Shown: piece after piece, positions 40,601 to 55,600 of the stretch
Position numbering within the stretch: the first letter of the stretch is position 1
Layout: each line of letters begins with the position of its first letter
NCBI GenBank assembly: GCA_011033025.1
Contig: WFMF01000012.1
Span: 960,953-1,024,952, forward strand
Direction: 5' to 3'
DNA: 64,000 nt
Origin: Beroe forskalii
Lineage: Eukaryota > Ctenophora > Nuda > Beroida > Beroidae
Made by a program: the position numbers and the translations under genes
The notes under the pieces: model-generated
Told to the model about the DNA's origin: nothing
The model's database searches: none
Seen by the model: only the letters and a program-made list of their open reading frames with translations

Positions 40601-43600
40601 GCATCAAGATGCTCTTCCACCATTTCAACTTCAATCTGTCAGGTTATAGTATAACCTGGTTATACCGGAGTAAAGAGAAATTCTGTTCAATATCCTGAGT
40701 ATAGCTATTTATTGAGCTGTAATAAATAGGGGATAGATTTTCAATTTCAACTCTACGTTTGTATCTTTCTATTAATCTTCCATTGAATAATTGGAAAAAG
40801 TACCGATTTCTTGAAGTCGTTATCGTATTTTTTCCATCTGCACTATGAATAATCCACACCAATTCCTGCTGCATTTTTACAGTGATCAGGTTATTGACCC
40901 TGCGCCCATCTTCAGATGCATCAACTGACGACATTCCTCTCGTTCCTACCTACAGCCCCCTCACACTGACAGTCTTCTTCGTCTTCCTCTTCCTTGCCAC
41001 TAACTGGACTTACGGCATAGGTACGTGCCCAAAGCAGCACATTCCCCCCGTTATTTCAACGAATTCGCACGGAATTCGTTCTAGAAAAAGTCCGAGAATT
41101 TTTGATTTTACGACAGTGATAGGAAGAAAAAGACGAGATGGTAAAGATGCAGCAATGAAAGTGAATCTATTCTCTAAGTTATTAGGTAATTTGCTCTACC
41201 AACATGTGTTCTTGATGGGTTGTTTCTAGCTATCTACTTTACTTACAGGTGTTCCTAGCGGGTTGTTCGTACCGTGTCTCTTGATTGGAGCTACCTACGG
41301 TAGGATTTTCTCCTACTGCTACCAGCAAATCTTCAAACTGACCAGCTCATCGTAAGTTTATTACAAACAACTTGCGATAAAAATAACAAATAAAGTTGTG
41401 TCGTTTGCGAGCGCTTAAAATTTCCCTATCTCGTGATTGACACTACTATATCAGATGAAACAATACCTTCTCACCTAAAAAGCTGTGAATTTTGCGCCCC
41501 AAAATCAAACATAATGCCAGGGAGTATTATAAAAGTATAAATATCTCTGTAATGCTGCACGATTCCAACGGTAACGCGCATTGGCACGTTCATTCATTGG
41601 CGCGTGCATTCATAAGTTCTCCTGTCTGATGTTCCCAATATACCCAAAACACTCAACAGCTACGGTAGGCGGACTTTATAGCTAAACCAGTCAAAATAGC
41701 TGAATTTTGATTTTAGCTATCGTCCGCAGTTCGGACTATTTAGCTAAATCTTTCTAGCTGTCCCTCCTCCCCTATCAGTTTAGGTGTTTAGCTATATAGT
41801 CCTCGATTCGAACTATTTAGCTAAATCTGCATCATAGCTAACTAACTAACTTGGTAACTTGGTAGGGTTTATCCGTTGAGTTGGAAGGGTCATCAGAGGT
41901 CCGACCACCGTGCTGGCGAATAGTCTACCAGAGAGTTTGACCAGCTGCAGCAGTAGCCAGCGACCGGAGGCTCGTCCGGTCAAGGAAAGAAATTTCGACA
42001 AGCTAGCTTTTAAACGTGTCAAAAGTTTCTGCAGCTTTCACATGGCTAGGTACCTTATTCCATAACTTAGGTCCTTGTACCGCAAATGAACTGTCATAGA
42101 GTGTTTGATTTCTCAAGGAGCTTGACTTTGCTAGTGGTGGGATGACAGCTACCATACCGTTTCTCGATGTCATCTTGAATGAAGTGTCACAGGAATTCGG
42201 GACTACATTGTGGAGAATCTTCCACATCGTCAGAATGACATATCTCTCCCGTCTACGCTGCAGTGACATGAGCTTCAATTGGGAGAGCCTTTCCCAATAC
42301 GTCAGATTCTGTAATCCAGAAATTCGTCTTGTGAAAGTTCTCTGAACTCCCTCTATCAGTTGGATCTCAGTCACCTTAACAGGGTTCCACAGAGGACAGC
42401 AGTACTCCTCCCCATATTAAATTTATAAGATTTAAGTTAAACGGGGTTCGGACACTACGGCACAGGACTGTAGAGCACTGGACCCTACGGCACAAGAAAC
42501 TACGGCACAGGACTCTTGGGCACACTTTTCAGTTTTGGTTCGACGCTACGGGACACTTTGGTTTTAAAGTGGACTCTGCGGCATATTCTAGGGCACGGTT
42601 GCAGTTAGGCGACAATTTTTTCCCAAAACGACAGTCGACAGATGCCTCACATCAGAGATTCTGCTTGTCAGCTGACCTCATTAGGATTCGTTGTTGAAAA
42701 CCCACGGTGGGGTACCCATAAGGGTTTTGAAACAATATAATATATATTTACAGTATTCATATCAATAAAAACCACATGCACAAAGAGATGCCAATTAAGG
42801 CAAGTGTCCTCAGCACGAGTGGCCGGATTGCCATGCTGTTACGCCACACATAATACCCAAAAACAACTCTCAAAACATATAAACACACAAAATGCAGACA
42901 CTTAGAGTTTTGAGAAGGCACATGTGAGGTATGTGGTTATTCAGCGCGGATTAGGACGCAAACTACGCGCGGGTGTTGAAGTCTGGCCTGGTGGTGCAAT
43001 ACCCGGGATGACCGATGACGGGACAGTCCTCATTAGGGATGTTCAGAAAACACGTTTTGTGCCGAATCAGTCTGAATACTTGATTATATTTTGCGTTTGG
43101 GGTCACTGAACCACCAGAAAAATTTTTTCGGCCCAACTCCATCGGGAAACACTGGCACATGCCACGCCCATTTTTGGCCATACCTTATACAGGTAAAATA
43201 CCGAAAATCGCGTTTTTATGCGTGAAATAGTGGATTTATGATCTTGAAACCATTTTCCTTTAATATAAACCGTAGGAAGGCATTTTGTTTAATTTGGGTC
43301 TCAAGTCTCTACGACGTCATCTTGACCCTGCCACGCCCTGGCCACACCCTCTTTTTATAACTCCCGAATTAATGGTCGTAGAAGGTCGAGACCAACGGCA
43401 AACTTAGGTTTCATCCACTGGTTTTGATGTTTAAACATGGTTTTAAGTCTGTATTAGCATCCCCTAACCGAATAGCCACGCCCCGGCCACACCTACTTTT
43501 TCATAACTCCCGAAGTAATTGTCGTAGAAGGTCAAGACCAATGGCAAACTCAGGCTTCATCCGCTGCCTTCCAGTCCATCTTGGGAAAGACATCTGCAGC

Positions 43601-46600
43601 AGTTGCAACCCTCTTGTCAACCCTCAAGTCCTTAAGGACCTACACTTCCCTCCCCCTCCTGCCTGCTACCGATCCACTTTCACTCCACTCCTCGCTTTCT
43701 TGATGAACGCCCCCCTCAGAATGCCGACCACATCACCAGAGGAGAATACAAGGAGCTTTTGGAGCTGACCAAAGTGTGCCTCGACGGGACTGTGAGGAGG
43801 AAGCGGTGCTGGTTTTCACCCTCTCCAAGCCGGGAGCAGACCACAACGCTAGGTGGATGTCAAAGTGCATCTATATCCTAAAATTCTCCCTCCTCCAACA
43901 CCAGCTACCCACTCTCACTGCACAATTGAACAAGAAGATCAACACAATGACATCCCACCGAGGCACACTTTGGTCAGCTCCAAAAGCTCCTTGTATTCTC
44001 CTCTGGTGATGTGGTCGGCATTCTGAGGGGGGAGGCGTTCATCAAGAAAGCGAGGAGTGGAGTGACAGTGGATCGGTAGCAGGCAGGAGGGGGAGAGAAG
44101 TGTAGGTCTGTAAGGTCGATGGAGGCCCAGGAGGACTTGAGGGTTTAGGAGATGCTAATACAGACTTGAAACCATGTTTAAACATCAAAACCAGCGGATG
44201 AAGCCTGAGTTTGCCATTGGTCTTGACCTTCTACGACCATTACTTCGGGAGTTATGAAAAAGTAGGTGTGGCCGGGGCGTGGCTATTCGGTTAGGGGATG
44301 CTAATACAGACTTAAAACCATGTTTAAACATCAAAACCAGTGGATGAAACCTAAGTTTGCCGTTGGTCTCGACCTTCTACGACCATTACTTCGGGAGTTA
44401 TAAAAAGAGGGTGTGGCCAGGGCGTGGCAGGGTCAAGATGACGTCGTAGAGACTTGAGACCCAAATTAAACAAAATGCCTTCCTACGGTTTATATTAAAG
44501 GAAAATGGTTTCAAGATCATAAATCCACTATTTCACGCATAAAAACGCGATTTTCGGTATTTTACCTGTATAAGGAATGGCCAAAAATGGGCGTGGCATG
44601 TGCCAGTGTTTCCCGATGGAGTTGGGCCGAAAAAATTTTTCTGGTGGTTCAGTGGCACCAAACGCAAAATATAATCAAGTATTCAGACTGATTCGGCACA
44701 AAACGTGTTTTCTGAACATCCCTAGTCCTCATGGCAGATGATGATGAGGAAGAGTTGGTTGACAGTTTGGAGGGTTCCTGGTCCTTCTCCCTGCTGCAGA
44801 CAGCACCGTTCCTGATGAAGTAATACTGTCGAGGATCGCTGCGTATTTTCTCCTTGATCTGCGCTACAAGATTCTTCCTCTCTTGTCTCTCTTCAAGGCT
44901 CCTGTCGGGGGCGACGTACACTTTCCTGAAACGCGTCGACTCTCGCAAAATTCCGGGACTCATCAGAATCACTCGGTAGAATCTACCGTAGATACTGCTT
45001 GTTAGCTGACCTTATTAGAATTCCGTGCCCATGAGAAGAATATTAAGACTTGACTGCACATAAACTTGGCACCATGGGGAGAATCTTATGACTTAATTGC
45101 AATAACCTCGGCACCTAGTATAAGAGATGCCTCTTTGCAGGATCCAACCATCAAATCCATTTTTTCGCTATCAATGTACAACAACGAAGAAGTTGAGGGC
45201 GGACGTCGGACAGCTCTGGGTGTCGTGAGGAACTTCGCTCCTTATACCATCATGAGATCATGGTGAACCACATATCCTTCGACGGGATAGATAGAAGGGG
45301 TACACTCGTCTGCGTACCTGGGTCAGACGGTTTATGATGGGGCCCTGAATGGGACATTGATGTTCTCTGATCAGGTGCTACATCGTATCACCACGATACA
45401 TTGATGTTCTCTGATCATGTGATATTGATGTTCTCTGATCATGTGATATATCGTATCTGTCGCCTGCGACATTATAGATACAGTGGTCATCTGGTTAACA
45501 GCTGTGAATCGCTACACCGACACGGGATCATGTGGTCTGGTTAGGTGGAATCGTACGGTTTGATCAGCTATGGCAAAGCGTAGAGCATTATACCCATACC
45601 GAGGAAGGCATTCAACCTATACTGAGGAACAGTAAGGTCAGATTTAGCTATATCGTCCGCAGTTCGGACTATTCAGCTAACGGACTAAATAGCTAGAGCT
45701 AGTACTTTATACTTTTATAGCTAAATCTACAGAATAATTTAGCTATATAGTCCTACAATCCTGTGTACAGCTACACAGCGCGATGCAAATATTTCATATT
45801 GCAATGCAGATCTTGAAATCTTGCGGTACAATTGAGAAATCAGAAGTTTGTCACATCACGTGCGTCTGTGCGAGTAGAACTAGAAGATCTGACGTTACAC
45901 ACGATACCATATATTTTAGTACTGGTCCTGGTAGAGTACTAGGAATCTGGAGTCTTATAAGGTTCCCTCAATAATGTTCACTGTATGCACAGCGCATTAT
46001 CCATGATTATGGACATGCGTATATTTTGCTCACCTGTACCACTCTCGCGCAGATTACTACCGTGCAATTATTTTAATTATTAAGAGTATAACTGGTTGTG
46101 GTACAATACGCTTATCTAACGCCACAGAAGTGATTCTTTTGCACTAAGTCGGAAGTGAGTTTTTGTAACTTTGCTTGCCAGCCCCCAACTATATGTTTTC
46201 ATGGATTGGCCATATTTCACGTTGAAATTTGAGTAAGTTCCCGTTGCTGAAATTGCACTAAAATTTGAACATCGCATATTTAGAGGTGAAAGGTACAACT
46301 GTCAAAATCTCAGATCGATCGGATGAAAAATGTCCGAGTTATTACAATTTTTCGGTATGAAGCTTTCGAGATAGAAAAAAATGCTTCTGCTAGCACAGAA
46401 ATGAATTTTAGGTTACTTTCCAAAAATGTGGTCGAAAAGTTCTGGGCTCCCCAATATCATTGAGATATTTGCGATTGTTTGAAACACTTTGAAACGAAAA
46501 AAATCCCAAAAAATAGCAAAAACGTTGAAGCTAGTGGAGAGAAAACGGGACCATCCCAGAACTTCATCTTTGGATATGTTGTCGGTCATAGTCCAAATTG

Positions 46601-49600
46601 TGTAAATGAATGGGTAATAGTAGCTATTTGACTGACATAGCTATTTTGGCTGAAGTCATATTATGATGGCCGAAGTTTGTTCCCAAGAAATTACGTTATC
46701 TTAAATCGGTCAATACCGCCTGATTTGGGTTTTAACTTCTGTGTTAAATTACTGACACCTGCCTTCCTTAAAATCTTGTCGGTGTGATAATTCATCAGAG
46801 CGAGGTTAGTTGAAGTAAGAGTGAAATACGAGGGCGCTGTGCTGACGTGTCAATACGGAGAGAGCTCATGCACGGACTGTGATTGGAAGACGACTCACGA
46901 GACTCGACTACGCGCGTCTTATGATCAGTGGGGAACGGCATTGTGAAAGAGACTTACGTTATTACAAACGTGGGAATAATTAATCCCTTTAAGTATTCGG
47001 GAAATAAGATTAAGATTACACTCGAACACTTGATTTCCTTTGGAATCTTTCACGGACTTTCCGCGTTTTATACGAACGATCAAAACCAATCTTTATATTG
47101 CGTTTTTTATAAGAACGTTATATCTGACCGAATTACTTTTGTCAGTTTCCAACCTATAATTACTTTGGTTATATTTCTCTTTCATTGGTTCGAATACTCG
47201 TATCAAATCTGATTCAGAATTCCCAATAAATTCCGCGAATACCCGCCTTATTTCAATTGGAGCCTGAATCAAATAACCCGTCCTGGCTGACCAAAGGGCG
47301 TTACTAACTTACTAACCCAAATAAAAACCTATTTGGATTCTGCTGGCGAAGCCAGTGATGAAATCAAAAAGGAGATCTTAGACTTGATCTCTCCTCAACT
47401 AGCTTCAACAGCACATAACAGTAGCTTGATTGAAGGCCTCAATAACTTGAGGTTGGCAAACCCAAAATATCCAAAATTTGAAAAAAGTGACCGTTTCACT
47501 CGATACTGCGACAAATTCGAAGAGCATGTGTTACTTACCAACCAGACTCACCCGAATTTGTACCTGTAGTTTCTACAAAACGTAGATGATGAAACTTATA
47601 CCAAGTTAAAAATGGTCCATCTAACTGACGCTCAAAAACCTGATGCGGACAGCTTCTGCCAAGCCTATAAACATGCTATTTATGGCGAGCAAGTCATTCA
47701 GTTAGTCAATGAAGTTAGAGATTGCCTACAACTAGAGCAAGACTCTATTTCTGACTTCGCTTATACTGCCGTGATTTGGAAAAAGGAAGTAACTAAAATG
47801 ACCTTCGTTTCGAGATAATCGCACTTTTGCGTTTCACATTTTTTCGACAATATATTTTCGGATTAAAATGTTAAAATTAATGGTCGTATGAAAGTATACC
47901 AATGACCCCCTGCTGACCCCCTGCTGACCCCCTACTGACCCCTTACTGACCCCCCTGCTGACCCCTACTGACCCCCTACTGACCCCCTGGTGAACTCCCT
48001 GACCCCTGGTGACCCCCTGGTGAACCCTGACCCGCTGCTGACCCCTGCTGACCTTTGACCCCCTGCTGACCCCCCTACTGACCCCCTGGTGACCCCCTGG
48101 TGACCCCCTACTGACCCCCTACTGACCACTTCCTGATCATAATTCTAACATATATCATGAATATTTTAAAAGCATTTAAAATAGCACTCAGCCTTATAAT
48201 GACGCTTTATTGGTCAATTGCCACTGATCAAGGCACCCTAAACGCACGCTCAAAACATAAACGAGTCAGTTATATTTTTCATGTTCGTTATGTTATTCTG
48301 TTATTAAAGTCAGTCAAATAAGTCAGGACAGTCACGTTAGTCAAGTTATTCAAGTCATTCAAGTCAGTTCTGTCAGTCAGGTCAGTCAGGTCATGGTCAA
48401 GTTGGTCAAGTTAGTCAAGCCAAATTAGTCAAGCCACTCAAGTCAAGTTACTTTGATCAAGTCATGTGTCATGTCAGTCATGTCAGTCATGTCAGTCATG
48501 TCAGTCATGTCAGTCATGTCAGTCAGTCATGTCAGTCATGTCAGTCATGTCAGTCATGTCAGTCATGTCAGTCATGTCAGTCATGTCAGTCATGCCAGTC
48601 ATGTCAGTCATGTCAGTCATGTCAGTCATGTCAGTCATGTCAGTCATGTCAGTCATGTCGTTCAGGTAAGTCATGTCGTTCAGGTAAGTCATGTCGTTCA
48701 GGTAAGTCTGGTCGGTCAGGTCGATCAGGTTAGTCAGGTCAAGTCAGTCATGAAGTTAGTTCGATTAAGTTATTCAAGTCAGTCAGGTCAGCCATACGGT
48801 AAAGTCAGACAAGTCAATCATATCGGTCGGGTCAGTCCTGGCCCTGTCGTTCAAGACAGTCAAAAGGTCAAGTAAGTCAATTCATTCAAGTTATTCAATG
48901 ACTTGAATAACTTGACTAACGTGACTGTCCTGACTTATTTGACTGACTTGAATAACAGAATAACATAACGAACATGAAAAATATAACTGACTCGTTTATG
49001 TTTTGAGCGTGCGTTTAGGGTGCCTTGATCGAGTGGCAATTGACCAATAAAGCGTCATTATAAGGCTGAGTGCTATTTTAAATGCTTTTAAAATATTCAT
49101 GATATATGTTAGAATTATGATCAGGAAGTGGTCAGTAGGGGGTCAGTAGGGGGTCACCAGGGGGTCACCAGGGGTTCACCAGGGGGTCAGTAGGGGGTCA
49201 GCAGGGGGTCAAAAGGGGGTCAGCAGGGGGTCAGTAGGGGTTCACCAGGGGGTCACCAGGGGGTCAGTAGGGGTTCACCAGGGGGTCAGTAGGGGGTCAG
49301 TAGGGGGTCAGCAGGGGGTCAGTAAGGGGTCAGTAGGGGGTCAGCAGGGGGTCAGCAGGGGGTCATTGGTATACTTTCATACGACCAAATTAATATACAC
49401 TGAGAGATGAATGATCATAAATTCTCGCTAGCTAATTTTCATTTCTATTCGATAATCAGTGCATCCACGGTAATGGGTTAATTGCTAATGATTTGGAAGA
49501 AATGACGACTAAAACTGCAGTTACTTCATTTTTCTGGGACATTTGTCGGTTACTTCCTTTTATCCTGAAACAGCCCACCAAACTATGTCCAGTAAAGGAA

Positions 49601-52600
49601 GTAACTACCACATTTTCGAGATTTATCTGGAAAAAGGAAATATCTATGTAAGATACTTCCTTTCAATTCTGGCCTATATGAGAGTATTACCTAGAAAAAA
49701 AGAAGTAAAAGCCACAATGATCGGTAAGTTACTTCCTTTTTAACTTTAACCCACTTGATGAAACCGTCTCAAAAAGGAAGTAAGTGCCCAATTTTCAAGG
49801 ATTATCTGGAAAAAGGAAGTATCTAATTCTATGTAAGATACTTCCTTCTTCCAGATAACAAAATCGCAAAATCCCTAAAATGTTCTCAAAAATTACAGTT
49901 ACTTCTTTTAAAGTTTTTTCAGGAGCATTTCCTATTCACATGACCTAGCTCATCTTGTAGAGCTCAACGAGCTGAAAATTTTGGTACCCATATGTCCAAA
50001 ACTTCAAAATTTGCAGTTAATTCCTTTTTGCAGATCACGGCAGTATAAACTAAGCGAAAAGGCCAGCATTGCCTACACTGATCCTTTGATGGCCGAGCAA
50101 GACTGCTTGATGACATTTTTGGGAGGTGTCAAAAATTTCAACATCAAACGGAAGTTAAATGAATGCCAAAGCTTAAATAACTTTACAGGATGCAGTCATT
50201 TATGCTAATCAACTAGAACTGGTTGAAAAGCGGTTTGAGAGTAGTGACAATTACCCAGGTCGACTAAATCTACGAAATCCTTTAATCAAAATTCAAACAC
50301 TACTGGTGATCAGGAGCATAACCGCCGTCCCTCTTCACCTCGTCGTCATTCTAGAGATAGGTCTGAAACCCCATATTAAATGGGGCATAGTTCTAACTAT
50401 CGTGTTAGAGAGAGATCTAGTTCACCATATAACAGTGGTAGACACTTGAGATCTGATAGACATCAATCTCCAATTACATGGAGAAATTATTCTCAGAGAA
50501 ATGCTTCTGGACATTTTCGTGAATCACACGTGCAACAAAATTGGGCATATCAGTTCAAATTGTTGGCACAGCCCACAGAGCGCCAATTTTCAATCATCTC
50601 ATTACAGAGATCAAGGTGGAATTGAAAATACTTTCAATAACTACCAGCATTTAAACTAAAAAGTGGTTGTAGACGTGCCAAAAACAAAAATATCATTTTG
50701 TATAGCCCTAATAGTTTGCAACCAGATCCTACTTCATTGAGCAATCAAGTTATCTTAAACGGGTATTGCCACAGTAGATCCACTATAATATCTTATTGGA
50801 CACTGGTGCATTTGTTTCCTTAGTTTCCGTTAGATTGGTCGATATTCTATTTCTAAGTTTAAACTATAGAATTGAACCAACGCAAACGCTCATTACAGGG
50901 CTAGGAAACAAAATCATACCCATGAGGGGTCAAATAACTTTGCCTCTTGTCATAGGGAAAATGGAGGAACAACACACCTTCATCGCAACTGATAACATAG
51001 ATTGCGAATTTTCGATGGGCATGGACCTCATTAAGAGGTTCAAAATGTGCATTAATGAAGCTGACAAAACCTAACAAAAAATGTCGTTCCATTTATCAAC
51101 AGGCCGATTGTCATTCAAAACCGAATGAAAATCCGATGTAGCAAAACAGTTACAATTCCTGGGAACACAGCACTATATTTGAGTGGAAAATTTCCCCTGA
51201 GGAATGTTAAAAATGATTATGAAGGCCTCATTCAGCCTTACAAGTTAACTAATAACTTAGGACTTGTCATAACTGGTTCGTTGTCATATTCAAAACTGAA
51301 TATAGTGCCAGTACACTGTATTAATCCTTTTCCTTGGGACATTACCGTCCACAAGAATCAACTGATTGCCTTTATTGAGCCTTATGAAAAACTTCATAAC
51401 CTCGAGAAAGTGCATAAAATAACGAATTCTACTCATCATAGAACGGCACTTTTTCGAAGCATTATAGTTTCCTGAATGCTGTACATTTTGAAGTGACGTT
51501 GCAGCGGTTTTAACCGTCGCGTTCTTTTCCATATCATGGTTTTCACAGCTGTTAAGAACGCCTTAAAACCGCTGCGCAAATCACAACCAAATCACAACCA
51601 AATCCTTTTTGGTTTTGGGAAAAATATATTAAATGTTAATCTAACTAACATGTTTCACATTGAACGTTGTGCGTACGTATCATCGCAATACCTAGAAATT
51701 ATATTGTATATCCCCTTTTCAATCGCTAGGACGCTAGCATTATTATAATCTTGATTGTTATTGACGTGGCTTTCTTGCGGTAGTATTGCTGGTCTGATGT
51801 GACCTATGGCTATATTTTGCAGTCCATGGAATGGGAAATATACTTGTGTGTAGTGCGCTGGGTCCTCTGGCAAGACCTGTGACGGACGACTGGGAGAACT
51901 GAATCATACCCTTGTTTTGATTTCGTCGAATGGGAGGTGATATTGTGGTGTTGTATTAACTATTACCGGTTGTTCACTATAACGCACGGCATTGCACGAT
52001 CCTGCGGTCTGCTGGATGTCGTGTTTTGGATGTATTCAATAATGCTTGACAGCTGCGCAGAAACTGGACTATTGTCCTGCTGCCTTCCAGTTGAAAGTTT
52101 ATTAAGTAGTCTGATCATTCAGCGTTGGTTTATGAGCTTATCTTAGTCTTGTTGGGGAAGTCGACAATTGTCGCATAGAGGAACACAGCTCCTCAATTTT
52201 GTTTAAATTTGGTGAGGTATTTCAAGGTATGGTCTAAGGATCTTTATTGATGCAATGATTTTTAACGTTTAGATTTCAGTTTTCTATTTTGTGAATTCGA
52301 CGTTTTAGGTATTTTTGTATGATTCGATTGTTTACGGAAGTACGGAGTGGTTTCTTAAGGTGGAGCATATGGAGGCATGGATGGTTCGGGGGCATTATTG
52401 TTTTTTTAAGGTTCTTGAGAGCGAGTTTTTATTTCTTATTAATTATAATTCTACCAATCCAGATCATGGCGAATGAGAGCAATAAACAAAGTCAGCTGGT
52501 GCCTCATGATGATACAACCAAATCTAGCACTACAACAGTAGAACCTGATGATGTGGATTGTGTCAGTGAAATATCCATCAATGAGGCCCTTGAAAATGCC

Positions 52601-55600
52601 GGTTGTGGACTTGGAACCTTATTCTACACCACCGGACCATTCCTGTTCTGTGCCTCTGCTGGCTTCAACATGGTCCTGTTGGCGCTGGTGGGACCCATTT
52701 TAAAATGCGAGTGGAGCTTATCCTCTCTTGACATCGCTATGCTGAACCTCGCTAACTATGTCATGCAGATCGTGTTTTCTTTGCTAACTGCCCCCTTGGG
52801 AGATCGGATTGGGAGGAAGCCGGCTGCGCTCATTGGAGCCGTGGGAAGCACTATCGCTGGAGTCTTATCGTCATTTGCCACGGGATTTTGGTATTTCTTC
52901 GTTATGAGACTTCTAATAGGTGTCTCCCAAGGTTTCGGATTAGGCCCGGTAGTGGTCTTGAGTGGAGAAATACCACCTATGAGATACAGAGCGTTAGCAC
53001 TATCAGGACATTCGCTGGCCCTAGGAATAGGTATCTTCATCACAGGAGGCATAGCTTATTTCACTCTTGAAAGTTTCGGATGGAAAGGATTTTTGCTTTC
53101 CGCAACATTGACATTTTCTCCTTGCATTATGTTTTTAGCACTTGCAAATGAATCTCCAAGGTACCTTTACCAGAAAGGGGACAGCAGCAATGCAGAGAAA
53201 ACTATAAAACAAATCTATAAATTCAATGGAAAGAGTAAAGTCGATTTCAAGCTGAAAAGCTCTGGGGAATCTCAGGAACCCACCAGAGGGGGGTCCTTCT
53301 CTTGCCATGAGATAGCTAAGATAATACGAGATTCGGACAACGTCCGGAACACAATGCTGCTGATTATCATCGGCATCGCAGCCTACTTTAGCTACGTCCT
53401 CTATGCTTACTCAATGCCCAGAATTATCAACGAAGGTTACTGCACGGGCAACATCCCAACCCTGCAACCCAAGTGCACTTACGATAAAGGCTCGCTCCTT
53501 AAAATTGAATTGATTAACATTGCCGAGCCTCTTGGTTTGATTATGACACTGGTTGCACTTGAGAAGTTCGGACGAATAAAGGTATTCCTCGGAGTGAGCA
53601 TCACAGCCAGTCTTCTGATAACCTCCCTCTACTTCTGTGTTCACCCCTACTTCCTCACTGCCTGTCTCTTCGTGATGTACCCGCTTATGGCTACCCTGGC
53701 CCTGTCTCCTATGATTTTGGTGGGTGAGTTGATGCCAACAATCATCAGATCCACCATGGCCTCCTTTGAGAATGCAGTGGCTCAGATTGGGACTGTGCTG
53801 GCGTATTTTGCTGCTGATTTTATTCTTTCCTATGGAGAAGGAGCCAGGCTCACGTTTGCTTTGATACAGGGTCTTACTGTGGTGTTTGCCGTGTTGATTG
53901 CTATGCTGAAACGAGAAACTCAGGGCAGTGAACTTGTTTAGTTTTTAGGCTTTAGCAAAGTTGTATCTTAAGATCTTATAGTGTTTATCATACTACAATG
54001 TTCTCAATAGATCAGCATTGATTACTTGTTTCAAAATCACTTCCAATTTTCTACCCACCAGAAATTTAAACGAGATTCCGGTGCTCTTCTGAAATAGATA
54101 CTCATTCTGAAATTCGCTCATACTCGATTTCGAATTATATGAGCCCTCTGGATTCGTGTTTTTACTGGATGAATAACACCCCCGGGCTGCGCTGTCAATA
54201 ATGGACTGTTCCTTTTACCAAAAACTACTCTAGCTATTTCTCCTGTCTGATTTTTCCAATGTACCCACAAAGCACGTATTGCAATATAAATTTTGCGGTA
54301 CGAATGGGAAATCAGAAAGTACGAGCAGCACATTACGTGCGTAATATCACGTGATTTTGACCCAGTCTATCACAGCTAACTAACTTCATCCTCCAATTTC
54401 CTTTGACTCTTTAATGCCACAGCACCTATGAATCCACTGAACTGAACACTATGGAGCTCGGATATATCAATAAAGTAATAACTGAACACTATGGAGCTTG
54501 GATATATCAATAAAGTAATAACTATCACCCTGCAGGGAGTTCTACCCGGGGAGTTACGCGCTGATCGGAGCTGCAGCCTTCCTGGGGGGCGTGGTAAGGA
54601 TGACCATCAGTCTCACCGTCATCATGATCGAGACTACGCGGAACATATCCTACGGACTGCCCATCATGCTCACCCTCATGATTCGTACTTTAAAGTAAAC
54701 ACACCCAAGAGGTCTTCCACGAAAAAGAGCCCGTAAATATTTTACGTAATTTTCAAAAAACCCCGTAACTCTTGCGAAGATTTTCTTGTCTTCCACGAAA
54801 ATACCTCGTAACTTTACGTGCGCGAAAAAATCCAAAATTAAAAGTATACAATGAATTTCCATTTTAGCATTTCCATTGTTTCAGCATACTTTCATTACAT
54901 AACAATTGATATGAGCACTTAATGATCAGATAACAGGTCTTATCAATAATAACATCTGCTAATGCAACTTCCTAGTTACTGAATGCATACCATTTCAAAC
55001 CTGGTTTGTTGTAGCCTTGTGCCTGCACATAATGTAGATTGTAGGTATTGTTTTCATTATCCAGAATTGACTATTCTATTATCCAGAGATTCCTTATTCT
55101 AAGTTTCTAAATTAATAAAGCGTGTTATTCAATTGTTTTGATTTGTTAAGTCTATTGAATGATGAATCCCAAATCCCCTCATGTTACCATAGGTCACTGA
55201 CTAATGTTTAAGCCGTTGGCACTTTACTATCAGCCATGGCGGAAGATGAAAATTATTGCGGGGGCCGAAATTTCCAAAAAAAAATCAATTTTACAAATTC
55301 AATTATTCGATTATTCAATTAGCAATAAGTAACACAGTTCATACTAGTGACAGTTGAAACTTGCAAATTATTGGGCTGAAATCAACTCAGAGAGTAGCCT
55401 GTTAGACTAAACAGTATTTTATGCACAAACCACAGCACAGATTAAGCCATGTTTATCGTGACTAGGCAAAATATAGCTGTTACTTAACCACACAAACAAG
55501 TGACAAATGACAATTATTGACCATGTTTTATAAATTTCAAGTCCAAACCGTATATTGCACTGCGGATTGACTAGCTGGTAATTCGATTATCCCAACTTAT

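Larger units (their letters stand above)
47766..50043. mobile_element. TATA-duplicating element inserted in gag
   Basis: The ends CTGCCGTGAT and ATCACGGCAG are flanked by TATA (47762-47765 and 50044-50047). Removing the element plus one TATA keeps the gag frame open, whereas assuming a 2-bp TA duplication creates a stop, so the 4-bp duplication is favoured. The subterminal DNA holds many copies of a GTTACTTCCTTTTT-like motif in both orientations. There is no transposase frame. It is interrupted by a second element at 47881-49387. The superfamily is undetermined. Confidence 0.82.
47333..51475 (+). pseudogene. LTR-retroelement gag and protease remnant, split by insertions
   Basis: A gag-like frame ([42 protein letters not shown]) runs from 47333 with one in-frame TAG at 47567, and is cut at 47765 by a DNA element. 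It resumes at 50044 ([22 protein letters not shown]). Downstream, 50780-51074 encodes an aspartic protease with the [12 protein letters not shown] active-site motif, and 51125-51475 a linker region as found between protease and reverse transcriptase in Ty3/gypsy-type elements. No reverse transcriptase, RNase H or integrase follows, so the element is 3'-truncated and defective. It is a host-genome relic in CLC-6 intron 15. Confidence 0.8.

Noticed and set aside
48453-48875. SHVSHV / MSVMSV protein-like frames
   Set aside because: They are the three frames of a 9-bp TCAGTCATG array in the loop of a foldback element.
47861-49400. CRISPR-like array of short repeats
   Set aside because: The repeats are contiguous minisatellites in a eukaryotic foldback element, without unique spacers or cas genes.
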